From assembly GCF_011386835.1 (NCBI RefSeq), contig NC_088800.1, positions 54,217,439 to 54,281,438 of the forward strand: a DNA stretch of 64,000 nt. The letters are read 5' to 3'. Under the pieces are notes generated by a model. The model made no database searches, had not been told where the DNA came from, and was given only the letters and a program-made list of their open reading frames with translations. Below, one piece after another: positions 39,058 to 50,960 of this stretch (position 1 is its first letter; the number at the start of each line of letters is the position of its first letter). This DNA comes from Chrysemys picta bellii. Taxonomy: Eukaryota > Chordata > Testudines > Emydidae. Both the position numbers and the translations under genes were made by a program.

Positions 39058-39410
39058 ACCCGGTTTACACTACAGAGTTGGATCGACATAAGGCAGTTTA
39101 CCTTTACCTAACTCTGGAAGTATCTACACTAAAATGTAGCTCCCACCCCTGTAACTCACTACTTAATAACTCCACCTCCGTGAGAGGCGTAGTACTTAGG
39201 TCGATGTAGTGAAGTCAACCCACTGTCAGTGTAGACACTGCGCTGCTCACCTCGACCATTGCTGCTTTTCAGACACTGTCCCACAATGCTCCACACTGGC
39301 TGTTAAATCGGTGCAAGCACTCCTGGTGAGGACGTGCACCGCTGACGCAAGGACGTGGCTTGTATGGTGACGTAACTTAAGTCAACTTAATTTTGTAGTG
39401 TAGACTTGCC
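39058..39410. mobile_element. TIR element, second copy of the 20181 family
   Basis: Starts ACCCGGTTTACACTACAGAG and ends TTTTGTAGTGTAGACTTGCC; shares TCGACATAAGGCAG, AACTCCACCTCCGTGAGAGG and CCCACAATGCTCCACACTG with the intronic copy. Flanks are CTCAG (39053-39057) and CTCAG (39411-39415), a perfect 5-bp direct repeat. Confidence 0.75.
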
Positions 39411-39415
39411 CTCAG

Positions 39416-42166
39416 TGACGGTGCTTCCTGTTCCCCAGCTGTGGACAGGAAGCACCTCTCATCCAGAATCACTTTCTAAATCTGGGGCAATAGATTTTCA
39501 CAGCCATTGTCTCATATTCGACAGATCAGGACAGCTGCACTGCTCACAGCATGAGTGCACATGGTGGCAGGCAGAATTTGGGGAGCCTACAAGAAGGGTG
39601 GGAGTAGAGTGAGGATGTAGCCAATGGACCTACCAGTGTGTACCTCCTCAGTCTCCTGTGGAGGTGGGCATGGAAGGCAGAAAGCTTAGGACTGTAGGTT
39701 CGGATGTCCTTCTGCTGTCTTTGACCTCTGCAGGGCCGCAGAGTAAAGGGCAAGTAAGACACAGCACTGCAGGCAGAGTGCTTTGGTCAGGGGCAGAAGG
39801 GGTGACTGAGGCCTGTGACTCTTTTTTGTTCACCCAAACTAGCTGAAGAGGAAGACCCGAATGCAGCAGGCGGCTGGGCAATAGACTTGTCGCAAGGGGG
39901 GGGGGGGAGGGGAAATCACCTTTCTGAGTAGTCTTGCCAGCTGGCCTCCCATGGGGCAGGAGAAGAAAGGGATTGCTGCTGGGAGACTGCCTGAGGAAGG
40001 ATGCCTGTAAATGATTCCTTGAAACACCCAGCAAAATCCACCTCCATGCACACCCCCACAACAAGCCGTTGCCTTGACATCAAGGACAGAAGGAAATTGC
40101 AGGAATGAAACACACTGGTTCTGGCAGTTCTAGGCCACAATTAATCTCTTGGGGCTGCTCCAACATGGGCGGCCTTAATATTTTTTCAACTAAGCCATCA
40201 AGCCCCAACGACAGGGTTAAATTCTTGAAGTGACATCCCGGCCCCGTGGGGTTTTGCCCTTGTCATTGACTTCTGTGGAGCTGGGATTCTACCCCTGAGC
40301 TCTGTCTATACCATCGCTTTCACCATCCCGTGGGGCCTGCACCGGGGTGATCTCAGATATTAGTTTCCTTAGTGTATACATGCCATAGAGTAAGGGAGAA
40401 TGTTCAAAAGCAGCAAGAACTCTGGCTGTCTTCTTCAGAGCTCGCTGAAGTTACATGAAAATTACAACTGTCTATTGACTAGAATCAGAGGAGCTGTCAG
40501 AAAACCCACACCACACAAACTCCTTTATGGCTTTGTTTTACCCTAGGGCATCCTTCAGATTTGGTTATTTATTAGTGGGCATATGAATTAAAACATTCCC
40601 ACAAATATTAGAGGTTTCTAAACACCTTTGCTAGGACTGTTTGCTTTCCAGGAATATACCAGTGACTGAATTGGCCACCAGTTTAGTAGCAGGAGTGTTC
40701 TCAGCAGCAGTGGCAAATATTGCCAAATATTCTCAGAAAGTGAATTTTTAGATTATAATCACGTGTGCACATTGTGAACCTGACTCCGAAGAGGTACACT
40801 CTTCTGATTGGGACAGAACCATGCATGTAACCGATGTGTCCAAGCAAAATATTAATTCCTCAAACAGCTCAGGAACACACTTGGGAGTAAGAATGATCTG
40901 CAGAATTTAGGCAGCTAATAGTTTAGATAAATGTCTTTGAGAAAATTCCAACCTGAGGATAAGCCACAATGAGAAAATTAGATGAAATAATCGCCTTGTT
41001 TTACTTATTTTCTTTTGTAGCTATTAGGACATGTTGCAGACATTTTTGCATAGTCAACCCTGTCTGTTTTAGCTGCATGTTTAGGCCCCAATCCTGCAAA
41101 CAGTTATCCACACTGAGTAATCTCACCTATTGAAATAGGACCATTAATGTGCATAAGGGGATGTGATCAATGATGTGCCATAAATGTGCTTACAAGGCTC
41201 CATAGACAGGAAGTTAAGTTTACCACAGATAGAGCCTGGGATTTAGCAGCAAGCTGCTGTTCAGATTCTCTTCTAATTATGAGCAATTTGGAACATTCCG
41301 TGCACATGTGGCTGAGGCGAGCCCTTTTGCAGCAGAGGCCTGAAGGCACAGACTGCTGACAACTCTCTGAGCATGCTCTCCCTTACTCCAGCTCCTCTCC
41401 TGCCTCGGCAGGCAGCTCTGCACACACACCTGCTACAGCACACCTAGAATTTCACAACCTCCACCTTGATCTCAGCAGAGTCAGCATCCATCCTCCTGGC
41501 GAAAGCTGCAGGAAGACTTTGATCTTGGCCAGCTTCTCTGCAAAGCACATTGGGATCTTGGGACTGCTGAGGGCTTGGGATTGGTTTTCGGCTGCTTGTT
41601 AAGAGAAGGCTGACTGACACCCATTGCCCTCCCTATTACAAACACACCTGCTCTCAAACACATGTGGGTGTGGCTGGAGATGTCTCAGCACTGGTTAGGT
41701 GCACTTGCTTGTTACTGTTTAGACAGCAAAGGTGATTCAGACCTGCTTCTCTGAACAGAATGGACTGTGTTTGCATTACAGGAGTCAACAATCATAGCGG
41801 GGTGCCAAGAAAATGGTTAGTCTTTGCTGAGGTCCCACGGCTTATTTGTGTTGCTTATGCAGATTAGGTTTACGTGTGCCAAAGTGAACAAAGTGCAAGA
41901 CCTTATGTTCTGAATTGGGCTATCTAGGCTTCCACTGCCCTGAAGGCTACTGGCAGGTGTGCTGGGAAGCCACTCCCTGTCCTGGGACTGTCACTTGTCT
42001 AAGAGACAGTGAACCACACAATCCACCCAGTTTCAGCGTCCATGGTTATTATTAGTCTATATTTGTGTACAGTGCTGTAGGCTCCCTTTACTGTGCTGGG
42101 GCCTCTGAACTTAATTGGAAGTGTTCCAGTTGGGTAGATCCTGAGCATTGCAATCCAGCCTTGGAG
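39416..42166. other. Intergenic, no recognised gene
   Basis: No gene. 40298-40396 may be a short fold-back element (CTGTCTATACCATCGC ... GTGTATACATGCCATAG) of uncertain class. A G-run is at 39896-39907. Confidence 0.45.
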
Positions 42167-42185
42167 ACTACAACTCCCAGAATGC
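42167..42185 (+). promoter_or_regulatory. ZNF143-type motif
   Basis: ACTACAACTCCCAGAATGC fits the extended ZNF143/STAF site (ACTACAAYTCCCAGMATGC). No gene start is visible nearby. Related boxes sit in the MITE family at 4847 and 45509, so this one may be repeat-derived. Confidence 0.5.
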
Positions 42186-42194
42186 CTTGGGGAA

Positions 42195-42222
42195 TAGAGA
42201 GAGAGAGAAAGAGAGAGAGAGA
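42195..42222. repeat. (GA)n microsatellite
   Basis: An imperfect GAGAGA run interrupted by one AAA. Confidence 0.9.
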
Positions 42223-42927
42223 CTTCCTCTCCTGGGGAGAGTATGCTGTGGACTCCATTTTGGAGAGGAGCTGAGATTGCTTGTGTGGAGCTTTGTCCAT
42301 ACTAGAAGCTGCTGCTAGGCTGCTGGGGCTTTGACCAGGGAGCCTCAGAGGTGCTTGGTGGCTTCCCTGGAGCCACGGCAGAGGCTGTTGCTGTGCCAAG
42401 AGCTGATGGGGGTGGGCCTGCAGGGAAGGCAGTGTGAGTAGCTAACCCCCTTGTTTGGGAAAGTGCTTGCAAGAGAAGGGGGGCAGCAAAGAGACTTTAA
42501 GGGGTTGTCTGAGAAGAGGCAGAGTGGTCTTCTCAATGAACCAGAGCCCAGGGCTGCTGACATCTGGTTAAAACAACTCCAGTTTTCAGATGGGTTGTGC
42601 AGCTTGGGATGGTCCCAAATTAGAATTGTTCTGCCTCCTTTTTCCATAGCTGGATGAATTTACTGGACCAACAGAGTGCTGTCCCCAGCTTCTAACACAC
42701 CCATGCAAGCAAGTGTTTAGAACTCTGAAATCCAGAGGAGTTAGCCCCCTTTCTGGGGTGGGCTAACTGGCGGCAGTGTGGAACAGAGCGCCGCTCCCAG
42801 CAAGCAGGGGGTCACATACTCCCCCCCCGGGGCAGGGAAGTGCATCCTGAACTTCAGAGACTTCCCAGTTGAATTGCTTGTAATCTCCATGTGGCCACCA
42901 TTTGTAACGCCGACCCACACACAGACG

Positions 42928-43035
42928 TCAGTAACGGGGATTAAATCTGGGACCTCTGGAGCTAAATGCATGTGCTAAAAGACATGTCTATTAGCCAAGA
43001 CTGTAGCAGGCTCATCATTCTCTAGGTGGCCTAGC
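42928..43035 (-). repeat. tRNA-derived SINE, antisense
   Basis: GGGGATTAAATCTGGGACCT is a reverse-complement B box with flanks, and GTGCTAAAAGACATGTCTAT then AGCCAAGACTGTAGCAGG continue toward the reversed A-box end. This is the look of a tRNA-headed SINE on the minus strand. Family not named. Confidence 0.45.
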
Positions 43036-43084
43036 CGCCATGAGAGGACAGCATACCTCGCCAAGTAAGCAGGGCTTGCAGGGC

Positions 43085-43190
43085 CCTAGATATTAAGGCC
43101 AGAAGGGACCAGTAGATTTAGACTGACCTGTGCAGCACAGACCAGAGAATTTCATCCAGTTACTCCTGTAGTGAGCCCAATAACTTGTTT
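43085..43190 (-). mobile_element. CR1-like LINE 3' tail
   Basis: TAAGGCCAGAAGGGACCAGT then GACTGACCTGTGCAGCAC. It is the reverse complement of the tail type seen at 63815-63880 (GGAGGTCAGACTAGATGG, CCTTCTGACCTTTAA). Confidence 0.6.
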
Positions 43191-43278
43191 TTGGCTAAAG
43201 CACAGTGTGCGTGACACTGTACATAATAAGTAAAGACACGATCCCTTCCCCAAAGAGCTTATAATATACACCGACCAC

Positions 43279-43502
43279 CACAGGCGCAGACTTTCCAAAG
43301 TGCTGGGGGGGGGGCTCGACACCTGACTCTGCCGCAGGCCCGACCCTCACTCCACCGCTTCCCCCAAGGCCCTAGCCCTGCCCCCACTCCATCCTTGGCC
43401 CACCTCTTCCTGCCCCTGCTCCACCCTCTCCCCCAAGCGCGCCATGTCCTTTTTCCCCTTGGGTGCTCCAGCCCTGGAGCACCCACAGAGTCGGCGCCTA
43501 TG
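43279..43502 (-). mobile_element. CATAGG-family hAT-type MITE
   Basis: Reverse orientation relative to the copy at 63413. Ends CACAGGCGCAGACTTTCC and GAGTCGGCGCCTATG are inverted. Flanks CCGACCAC (43271-43278) and CTGACCAC (43503-43510) match at 7 of 8, the difference being a CpG transition. It shares the GGGTGCTCCAGCCCTGGAGC palindrome with its relatives. A minus-strand frame across it is repeat sequence. Confidence 0.88.
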
Positions 43503-43510
43503 CTGACCAC

Positions 43511-44000
43511 AACACAGACTTTGTGGGAGATGACAAAAGGGACAGGCAAAAGGCAAGACCACACAGAATAAGGTTGTGAGGTTGCTTGGAGTGGGAGGTA
43601 CAGCACCAATCACTTCTGTTCCTAGTTTGTGGTTTGGGTTTGTTTACAATTACTTTAAAATATATGTAAAGGTTGTTAAATGAGAAGACCAGTGAGGGAT
43701 TGTGGGAGGATTTCAGGAGGTATTTAAAGCAGGGAATGGAGTCGCGTTCTGGGTGGAGAGAGCAGCAAGAGAGAAGAGGTGTTCGCAGTAGGAGGCAGAG
43801 CTGGCGTTGAGCCATGGAGGCCAGGAAGAAAAGAGAATTGAGGGGACACTGCTGGCCGCCCTGCCCACACAGTGGAAAGCAGGGGGCTGGAGAAGAAACC
43901 CTTAGTTTGGCCAAGAAGAGGTCACACCGTCACATTGTGCTCATTTCACTTTCAGGCACTGAAGAAGCTGCCTGCAGCCTATTGACTGCAGATTTAGATA
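43511..44000. other. No recognised gene
   Basis: Non-coding. Frames at 43498-43914 (minus) and 43814-44014 (plus) overlap each other and show no family features. Confidence 0.4.
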
Positions 44001-44187
44001 CGCTTCTACCCTGATATAACGTGACCCAATATAACACAAATTCGGATATAACGCAGTAAATCAGTGCTCTGTGGGGGCAGGGCTGCGCACTCGGTGAATC
44101 AAAGCAAGTTTGATATAATGCAATTTCACCTATAACACGGTAAGATTTTTTGGCTCCTGAGGACAGCGTTATATCGAGGTAGAGGTG
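44001..44187. mobile_element. Short TIR element flanked by TA
   Basis: Ends CGCTTCTACCCTGATATAAC and GTTATATCGAGGTAGAGGTG are inverted repeats. A TA dinucleotide flanks each side (43999-44000 and 44188-44189), as for Tc1/mariner or pogo/Tigger-type transposition. GATATAA-type units repeat inside. 187 bases, non-coding. Confidence 0.75.
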
Positions 44188-44751
44188 TAGTTACTGTCAC
44201 AGGGTAGCTATCTTCTTTATGGGAGACAGGCCCAGCCTCACCTGGGACACAATTAGCTTATCTTTCTAGGTGGTGAGAAGTAGCAAGGTCCTAGGACTCT
44301 TAGGGAAAGATAAGAGATCCTACAAGTGTTCTCTCTCTCTCTTGCTTGCTGGGAGTCGCTGCTCAGCAAAAAAGCAGGGAGCGTTTCAAAGGATCCCAGT
44401 AGGGGAGAGACTGAAAAGAACGTGGGAAGGGCTAGACTTTATGAAGACTGCGTGAAACAGACAAACCTTTGGATGGAAGGGCTGGGCCCAGTTTGAGCCA
44501 GGTATGAAGACTTTGGGTTTTAATTTGTCTGGTTGGGATTGGTATACCCTGGAAGGGGTGGACTTTTGTTAAATGACTTAGCTGGAGGACCAAGTCACTG
44601 AAGCAGCCAAACCAGGCTGTAGAAGCCCTGAGAAAGGGAAACTGAGGCAGGGAGCCTTAGAGCCATCCCAGACCATGAGGGGGTGCTCAGGAGGCAGCAA
44701 CCCAATTACAGTTCTATTTAGGGTACTCCACACAGGATAAGATACATGATA
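44188..44751. other. No recognised feature
   Basis: Intergenic; a CT microsatellite-like run at 44329-44342. Nothing else recognised. Confidence 0.45.
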
Positions 44752-44766
44752 TTTTGCAGGAGCTTG

Positions 44767-44959
44767 CATGGTGTCAAGTATCAGGGGGTAGCCGTGTTAG
44801 TCTGTATCTACAAAAACAACAAGGAGTCTGGTGGCACCTTAAAGACTAACAGATTTATTTGGGCATAAGCTTTCGTGAGTTAAAACCTCACTTCTTCCAC
44901 GAAAGCTTATGCCCAAATAAATCTGTTAGTCTTTAAGGTGCCACCAGACTCCTTGTTGT
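44767..44959. repeat. Penelope-like terminal-repeat palindrome with 15-bp TSD
   Basis: Arms of about 67 bases: the left (44811-44877) includes CAAGGAGTCTGGTGGCACC and TTTGGGCATAAGCTTTCG, and the right (44898-44964) is its reverse complement. GGGGGTAGCCGTGTTAGTCT precedes the left arm, as in other pLTR ends. TTTTGCAGGAGCTTG occurs at 44752-44766 and again at 44960-44974, an exact 15-bp direct repeat that overlaps the end of the right arm by a few bases. There is no protein-coding body. Confidence 0.85.
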
Positions 44960-45250
44960 TTTTGCAGGAGCTTGGTGATGCTGAGTTAATATACTGTACT
45001 GTCCTCTATCCTCTAGAGACTAAACTGGCATGATCTTTAAAACCACTGTACAGTTGTAACCTGCTAGTAGAATCACACACTGTACAAGCTGTTATTTCAG
45101 CTCTGCCAATAAAACAGTGTTCTGCCTTTTCACACATCTGTATGCCTGGATTTGCTTCTTACAAGACAGAACGAAAACCCAGGTTCTAATATCCTAATAT
45201 GGTTGAGTTAAAAAGACCACACCTGCCGTTTTCTATATGATGTCCCTGCA

Positions 45251-45680
45251 TAGCTGGTCAAAAATTGGACATTACATCCTATGGGAAATTCTGATATTTT
45301 GATATTTTTGTCCCCAATTGGGAAGATATGTAAATTTTTTTAATATAAATTCTGAAACATTATGATTCCGAAATGTCAATATAGTTGCTTTTGGGTTGGC
45401 TCACCTTTAATCTCTGCATCCGCTTGAGCTGCTGTAGTGCTTTATGGGAGTTGTAATTTGGGTGCATCATGCCCCCATTCTCCTCTATGGGCCAGGCTCC
45501 CTGGCTGTACTACATCTCCCAGGATGCACTGCAGCAGTTCAACCAGTGCAGAGACCGTGGTGCATCAAGGGAGACATTATCCAGTTTATAAACCCAGGCC
45601 TAGGAGACCAGGTTTGCCCTATGTTGGTGTAATCTATAAAGAAAAGAAGAGGAAGTTGAATTACCATTGTCACCTTCCGG
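45251..45680. mobile_element. AT-rich MITE family, partial copy
   Basis: Starts CATAGCTGGTCAAAAATTGG. It contains CCCCATTCTCCTCTATGGGC and ACTACATCTCCCAGGATGC (45509-45527), matching 4608-5138. The right terminus is not seen; the Penelope fragment at 45681 may have interrupted or replaced it. Confidence 0.55.
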
Positions 45681-45975
45681 TATAAAGAACAGGAGTACTT
45701 GTGGCACCTTAGAGACTAACAAATTTATTTGAGTATAAGCTTTCGTGGGCTACGGCCCACTTCATCAGATGCATATAGTGGAAAATACAGTAGGAGGATA
45801 TATATATACACACAGAGAACATGAAACAATGGGTGTTACCATACACACTATAAGGAGAGTAATCAGTTAAGGTGAGCTTTTATCAGCAAGAGAGAAAAAG
45901 AACTATTTGTAGTGGTAATGAAAATGGCCCATTTCCGGCAATTGACGAGGAGATATGAGGAACTGTAGGGGGGAT
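45681..45975. repeat. Penelope-like element 3' fragment
   Basis: Begins AAAGAACAGGAGTACTTGTG and contains GGCACCTTAGAGACTAACAA and AAGCTTTCGTGGGCTACGGC, the pLTR core shared with 1-190, 9870 and 44767. It continues with GGGTGTTACCATACACACT and AATGGCCCATTTCCGGC toward a G-run at 45968. A different subfamily from the CTGTAAAAAGC copies. No recognisable coding. Confidence 0.7.
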
Positions 45976-48900
45976 ACCAGATGGTAACAATTTGGCACAA
46001 TACCACATCCCACCAAAACATCCCACAATGACATAACATAATGGCCTTGCATCAACATCATCATGGTATGTCAAAACAGCATCATAAGGCAACACAACAT
46101 GTCAAAGATTAATTCATTTGAATTTCCAGCAAGTGGTAAGACACAAGGTTGCCCCAAGGAAATCAAGACTTAGCTACAAAATCCTGGATTGATGGTGATC
46201 CTAGGTTGGACAGTCCTTTCTCTATGGACTGGTTTTAATTTGGGCTCTCCTTGCTGCTTCTGATAGGGCAGAGTAGAACAGTGTGAAGGATAAGGAGAAC
46301 AGGGAGCGAGGAAAGGGTAGAGAGGGCAAGGAGACAATAAAAGACAGGAGAGGAGAGGCAAAGGAAGGACAGGAACATGAATGCCAAATGGAGGAGGATG
46401 AAAGGTCCCACAAATAATTTTCATTCCCACACTCCAACTCCCATTACCTTCATTAGGGACTCTGCTGAGCTGCACCCATTAAAGTCCTTTCAAAACTCTG
46501 CCTGTTGTGATAACGATGCGACACATCGGAATGCTGGTATGTGATTGGTCTTCTTGCCTAGCCCCGGTCACATGACATAAATCAGGGTTACAAAAGTTTA
46601 CACCCCTTTGACATGGCAGGGGTCAGTATCCTTCAACTCTGCTGGCTGATGTCACACGTGATGTGATATAGTGATGCAGAATCTAGCAGAGACGCTTTCA
46701 TGAGTGCACTATCTGAAAGAAGAGCCTGTACAAGATACAAGGTCTCATGAGTGATTCACCCAGGATATGTATGTCACATAGAAAAACAGCAGGATAAGTG
46801 TGAGGAAGTGTACACCGCTCTTTAAATTAGCAGCCGGCAGCCCAGCAGGATGGGGGCTAGGGTAGGTTCTTGGCAGAGAGAGTGACTTAGAATTATACCA
46901 GTTACCTTATTTTAATAGAGTTCCTGGTTCAGTTTTAGAAGATAGTAACTCTCTCTGATTTGTTACCATTGTCACATGACAGTGGGAAAAGCAATACAGG
47001 GAGAAAAAGGACTTAGGAGGAAGAGACAGGAGGGAAGGGGAGGGAAAAAAATAAAATTAACATTAGAGCAAATAAGATTCTGGTTCCAAGATTTCTGCGC
47101 TTAAAACACTGGCCCTGTGGTGATGCAGGTCCTCTGACAAGTGCACTGAGTTGGGAGGGGTGTATGTCTCAGAACTCCAGTAGCGGGGGGGGGGGGGAGG
47201 GGGGAGGCTGCAGGTCAGGATTGAGGGGCATGGGCAGAGCTGTGTGAGTGCAAACACACAGAATTACAAGAGGGCAGTAGGTCAGCCTAGGTATATCACA
47301 ATCGTTTCTGCCTGCATTATGCCTGGATTCTAGCCAATATATAGAGCCCTGTGCAGATACAACATTTGTACCCGAATCCGATCCGTGATCTGCAAACATG
47401 GGCCACAGATAGCTGCAGATTTGCAGGCCGGTACAATAAGCCTGTGCTGCAGGAGACAGTCACTAGTTTCACCCAAAAGTAATGAAGAATCTAAAGAGAG
47501 CTGAGCTTTCCCTCCCTCCCCCCATTGCTAGCAAACCTCACTTTGTATATAAACATGAAATGCCAAGATATGAATCATCTTAATGGCAGTGTAGCTAGTA
47601 CATAAAAACAAGCTGATAAATGTTTGTTAAAATGAGAGCTGATTTATTACAGTTTCAAAATCTCCCTGCGTGTTGTTTCATGGCAGTTAGAATGTTTTCC
47701 TGTGACATAATGGTCAGGAACAGTTGCTTTCTACCAGCGAACAAAATTTCTCAGCTTGAATCAGTCTGTTTGTATTAAAGGCTCATGCTGGACACCATAC
47801 TTCAGAATGGAAAGAAACCCTGAAAGCGTCTTCTAATAAAATAGTTTCAAGCTATTTTAAGGTGGTTTTTAATATCGGCTGAATAAGTATGTTCTCTTGC
47901 ACAAAGCCTGGGATCACGTAACAAAAGATCCTATTCACACATGAGGGCAAATTAAGGTTGTTTTAGGAATCTTTATTCCTTAATTTCTTGGTTTGTTCTG
48001 GACTTAAAGAATCTCAGAATTAATGTTCCAGTTATAGAGATCTTGGTAGCAAATGCTATGGTGAAAGCACCATTCCTGTAAGCACTTAGGCCTGTACTTA
48101 ATTTTACATGTGTGGATAATCCCATTCAATTCAGTATGTGTGAAAGTGTTTGGAGGAGTAGGGCCAAAGATTGCAAAACAATTTAAATTATAATCCCCTG
48201 TTTTCACTAGTTCCTAACTTTCTGCAAAAAATCTCCTTTGGGTTTGAAATTCTTCATGTTTTTGTTTCAGCCAAAGGGGATGTTTTTTTGCTGGAAGTTT
48301 AAGCAAAATCCCTCCAACTGTTTTTGAATTATGTCAGGCTAACAAAAAATACACTCTTCTCACTGAAAAAAAGGTCTGCTGCTTTTTTTTTTTTTAACAG
48401 ATAGTCATTTTGAAACCTGTAATATAATATAAATATATAAATCATATACAATATATACATATAAAATAAATATATAATATAATATAAATATATATCCTCT
48501 GATGGATGGAGCAGAAGCAACATGAAGCCCCACTCTGTCAGAGGAAAGGCTATTAATTCATTACTGATGATTAATTATTGCTATTCTATGTTGCCATGTA
48601 TGAGAAAATCACTGGCATAGAGCTATCGGGAGGTCCATCCGTTGTTTCACTAGAGGCTGTGTCTGACAGTTTATGTGCGATTAATGATGCTTTCTCCCTT
48701 TTAAGTAGGAGGAGGGGAGAGGTTGGTCATGGGAGTTTTCAGAGGTGAGTGTTCAGGCTATAATCAGGAAGCTGCTAGTCTCTGCCAGGGCCCTGGCAAG
48801 ATTTCTTGCTTCGAATAAAGATTCTGTTTGCGTTTACACACAAGGGATGAATGTTTTTATTATGCATGCAACAGATCTACCCACTGAAAAATAACACACT

Positions 48901-49929
48901 GAGGTTGCACCTGTTTTTTGCACGTAGGTGCTTTCTCTCTATACAAACAGAAAGGAACGACCAGCCTGGTCCTGTAAAAGACGGGACATGTGATGGTATG
49001 AAGCCTGAGGGGTCATTTGGAAAAACAAATAAAAAACAAGATGGAGCAAACTTTAAGTCATATTGCAAGTTCCCAGGGTTTGAGAAGAACGATACATCAA
49101 AATAAAGGAAGAGACTCAATACGTACAAATCCTTGATTGCGATACAGAATATAAACTGGTTCAGGCTATGATGTTAGATGGCCTCTGGCCTTCCTGTTTA
49201 TGCTGCACTGCTGGTATGTTTCTCACATGTATTCTCCAGCCATAGTTATCTGTGCTATCTTGGAATTTCTTATTACTTCATAAACATGCAATATAAAAAG
49301 ATTAAAACCAAAAACTGGAGGGGTTGATGACCTGAGGGGGCGGGGGAGGGCTTGAGGTGCTCCCCAGGGAATAGCCTTGTGCCCAGTCCCAGATCTCCCT
49401 GAACTCCAGTCATAGGTCACTGCTGGACTGCATCCCTCTGGAGCCTGTTGAGAGTGTTTCAGAGACAGAATCCCTGAAAAACTGGCAGGCACCATAGGAT
49501 TCACAGTGGCAAATATGCAAAGGATTTTTAGTTCTATGGACTGGGGTATAAGTGGAAGCACAATTGCTTCCTAATCCTTCCCACCTCCTCTTCTCCCCAG
49601 TGGTCAGTTCAGTGCAGAATGTTGTATGCCCAGTGTGTGTCCAACAAAAGAATGGTTACATTGAAAAACTATATAGCCTAGACCTTGTGTGTTTGGGGCT
49701 TAATAAAAGCAATATGTATCAATTTCACCTGGCAGCCGAGAGGTATAGAACATGTTCAATACTTGTCCATAGAGCCCAAAACCTAGAAAGGAAGAACTGC
49801 AAATAATATAAGGGAGAGAAATTGCTAGACAGGAAAAGGCCACTTAGCCCGGTAAAGCTGTTCCTCTCTGGCATCAGCTCAACCCCCACTTTCCCGCTTT
49901 ATCCCGGTATCCTAGAGCCATCTCTCTCT
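45976..49929. other. Intergenic, sparse features
   Basis: No gene recognised over about 4 kb. There is a G-run at 47187-47209, an AT dinucleotide-rich tract at 48420-48495, and a segment near 48220-48300 (CAAAAAATCTCCTTTGGG) reminiscent of the AT-rich MITE family. Confidence 0.45.
48420..48495. repeat. AT-rich simple sequence
   Basis: TATAATATAAATATATAA-type low-complexity tract. Confidence 0.9.
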
Positions 49930-50960
49930 CTAGGGAAGTGTCTCTGTCTCCTAAAACCATTATACTGCTTCACTGGAGTGTCCTTAGCGTAGGATCTAGC
50001 GATCTGTTTTTGAAACACAGAGTCCTCAAGGGACACATGAACACAAAGGCAATGGTATTGAGGGTCAGGGAGGCAGTGGAGGGGCAGCGAGGGGAAGGGA
50101 AAAATCCCCCTGGGACAGGCCTTCTCCCTCACTCAGCAAAGACTCCACCGCCCTCTCCTCCATGGGCTTTGCCAAACCACACACTATGGTTGCGGGGCCT
50201 GCTTGCTCACCTAGGCACACGAGGGGGCTGCCCCCGGGGCCCAAGCGGAGGCGATGGCAGACTGGGGAGGAGGACCTGTGACCGCAGGGGCCGGGCAACC
50301 AGGGTCACCAGCAACAGGGCCAGCACCTTTCCAGGTCTCGGAGGTCCCAGGCATCCCTCCTTGCCAGGCCAGCGGGCAGTCCCTCCAGCCGTGCCTAATG
50401 GGAGAGGGCTTATCACCAACAGGGGTTTCCCCAGGGTGGGAAGGAAAGGCAGGAGGGCAGCATTGTGAAGGAAAGGTGGGACGGAGGTGAAAACCACCCA
50501 TACATGCAGGTCCTCCAGGGACATGAGGGCGACATACATGCCCCCCACCACCACCACCACCACCACCACCAGGCCCTTCTCCACCACCTCCTGGGCAGCA
50601 GCCTGTGATTCCAGGAAGAAGACCACCTTCTGGTACATCGGAGAGGCCACCACCACGGTCGTGGGCCACACACCCCTCACCAACGCCCGCACCTAGGTCT
50701 CCGCATGGGGTGAGGCAGGCACCAGGAGACAGAGGACTCCAGGCTTCCTGGATAGAGTGGGAAAGGGGCCCCAGCCACCATGATGGAACCGGAGGCAGCG
50801 GCGGCCAGGAGAGATGACAAGATGGCAGGTGGAGGGGCTGCAGCCACCTGGGTGTACGCTCTGGAGGTTGAGGGAGGGATTCCCCCGAGCTGGTGGAAGG
50901 GAAGGGGTGGGGAGGCACGGCCAATGGCGGGGCCACAGCAGAAGTGACAGCCCCTACCAC
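49930..50960 (-). pseudogene. Decayed LINE ORF1/gag-like sequence
   Basis: Minus strand. The frame 50692-50207 has a segment ASPMYQKVVFFLESQAAAQE followed by SLEDLHVWVVFTSVPPFLHN and PLLVISPLPLG, like the nucleic-acid-binding ORF1 (gag-like) protein of Tx1/L1-type LINEs. A second minus frame (50960-50211) supplies what looks like the C-terminal continuation (WQGGMPGTSETWKG, PAPAVTGPPPQS), so the frame shifts and the zinc-knuckle region between them appears deleted. A (CAC)n tract adds a poly-Val run. The family is an inference from these motifs. Confidence 0.45.
50546..50570. repeat. (CAC)n microsatellite
   Basis: An uninterrupted CCACCACCACC run. Confidence 0.9.

Noticed and set aside
50546..50570. 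CRISPR-like or functional trinucleotide coding repeat
   Set aside because: A simple (CAC)n microsatellite in a decayed LINE.
50211..50960. 249-codon frame as a host gene
   Set aside because: Part of it continues a LINE ORF1-like protein from another frame, and the rest is proline/glycine-rich 5' sequence.
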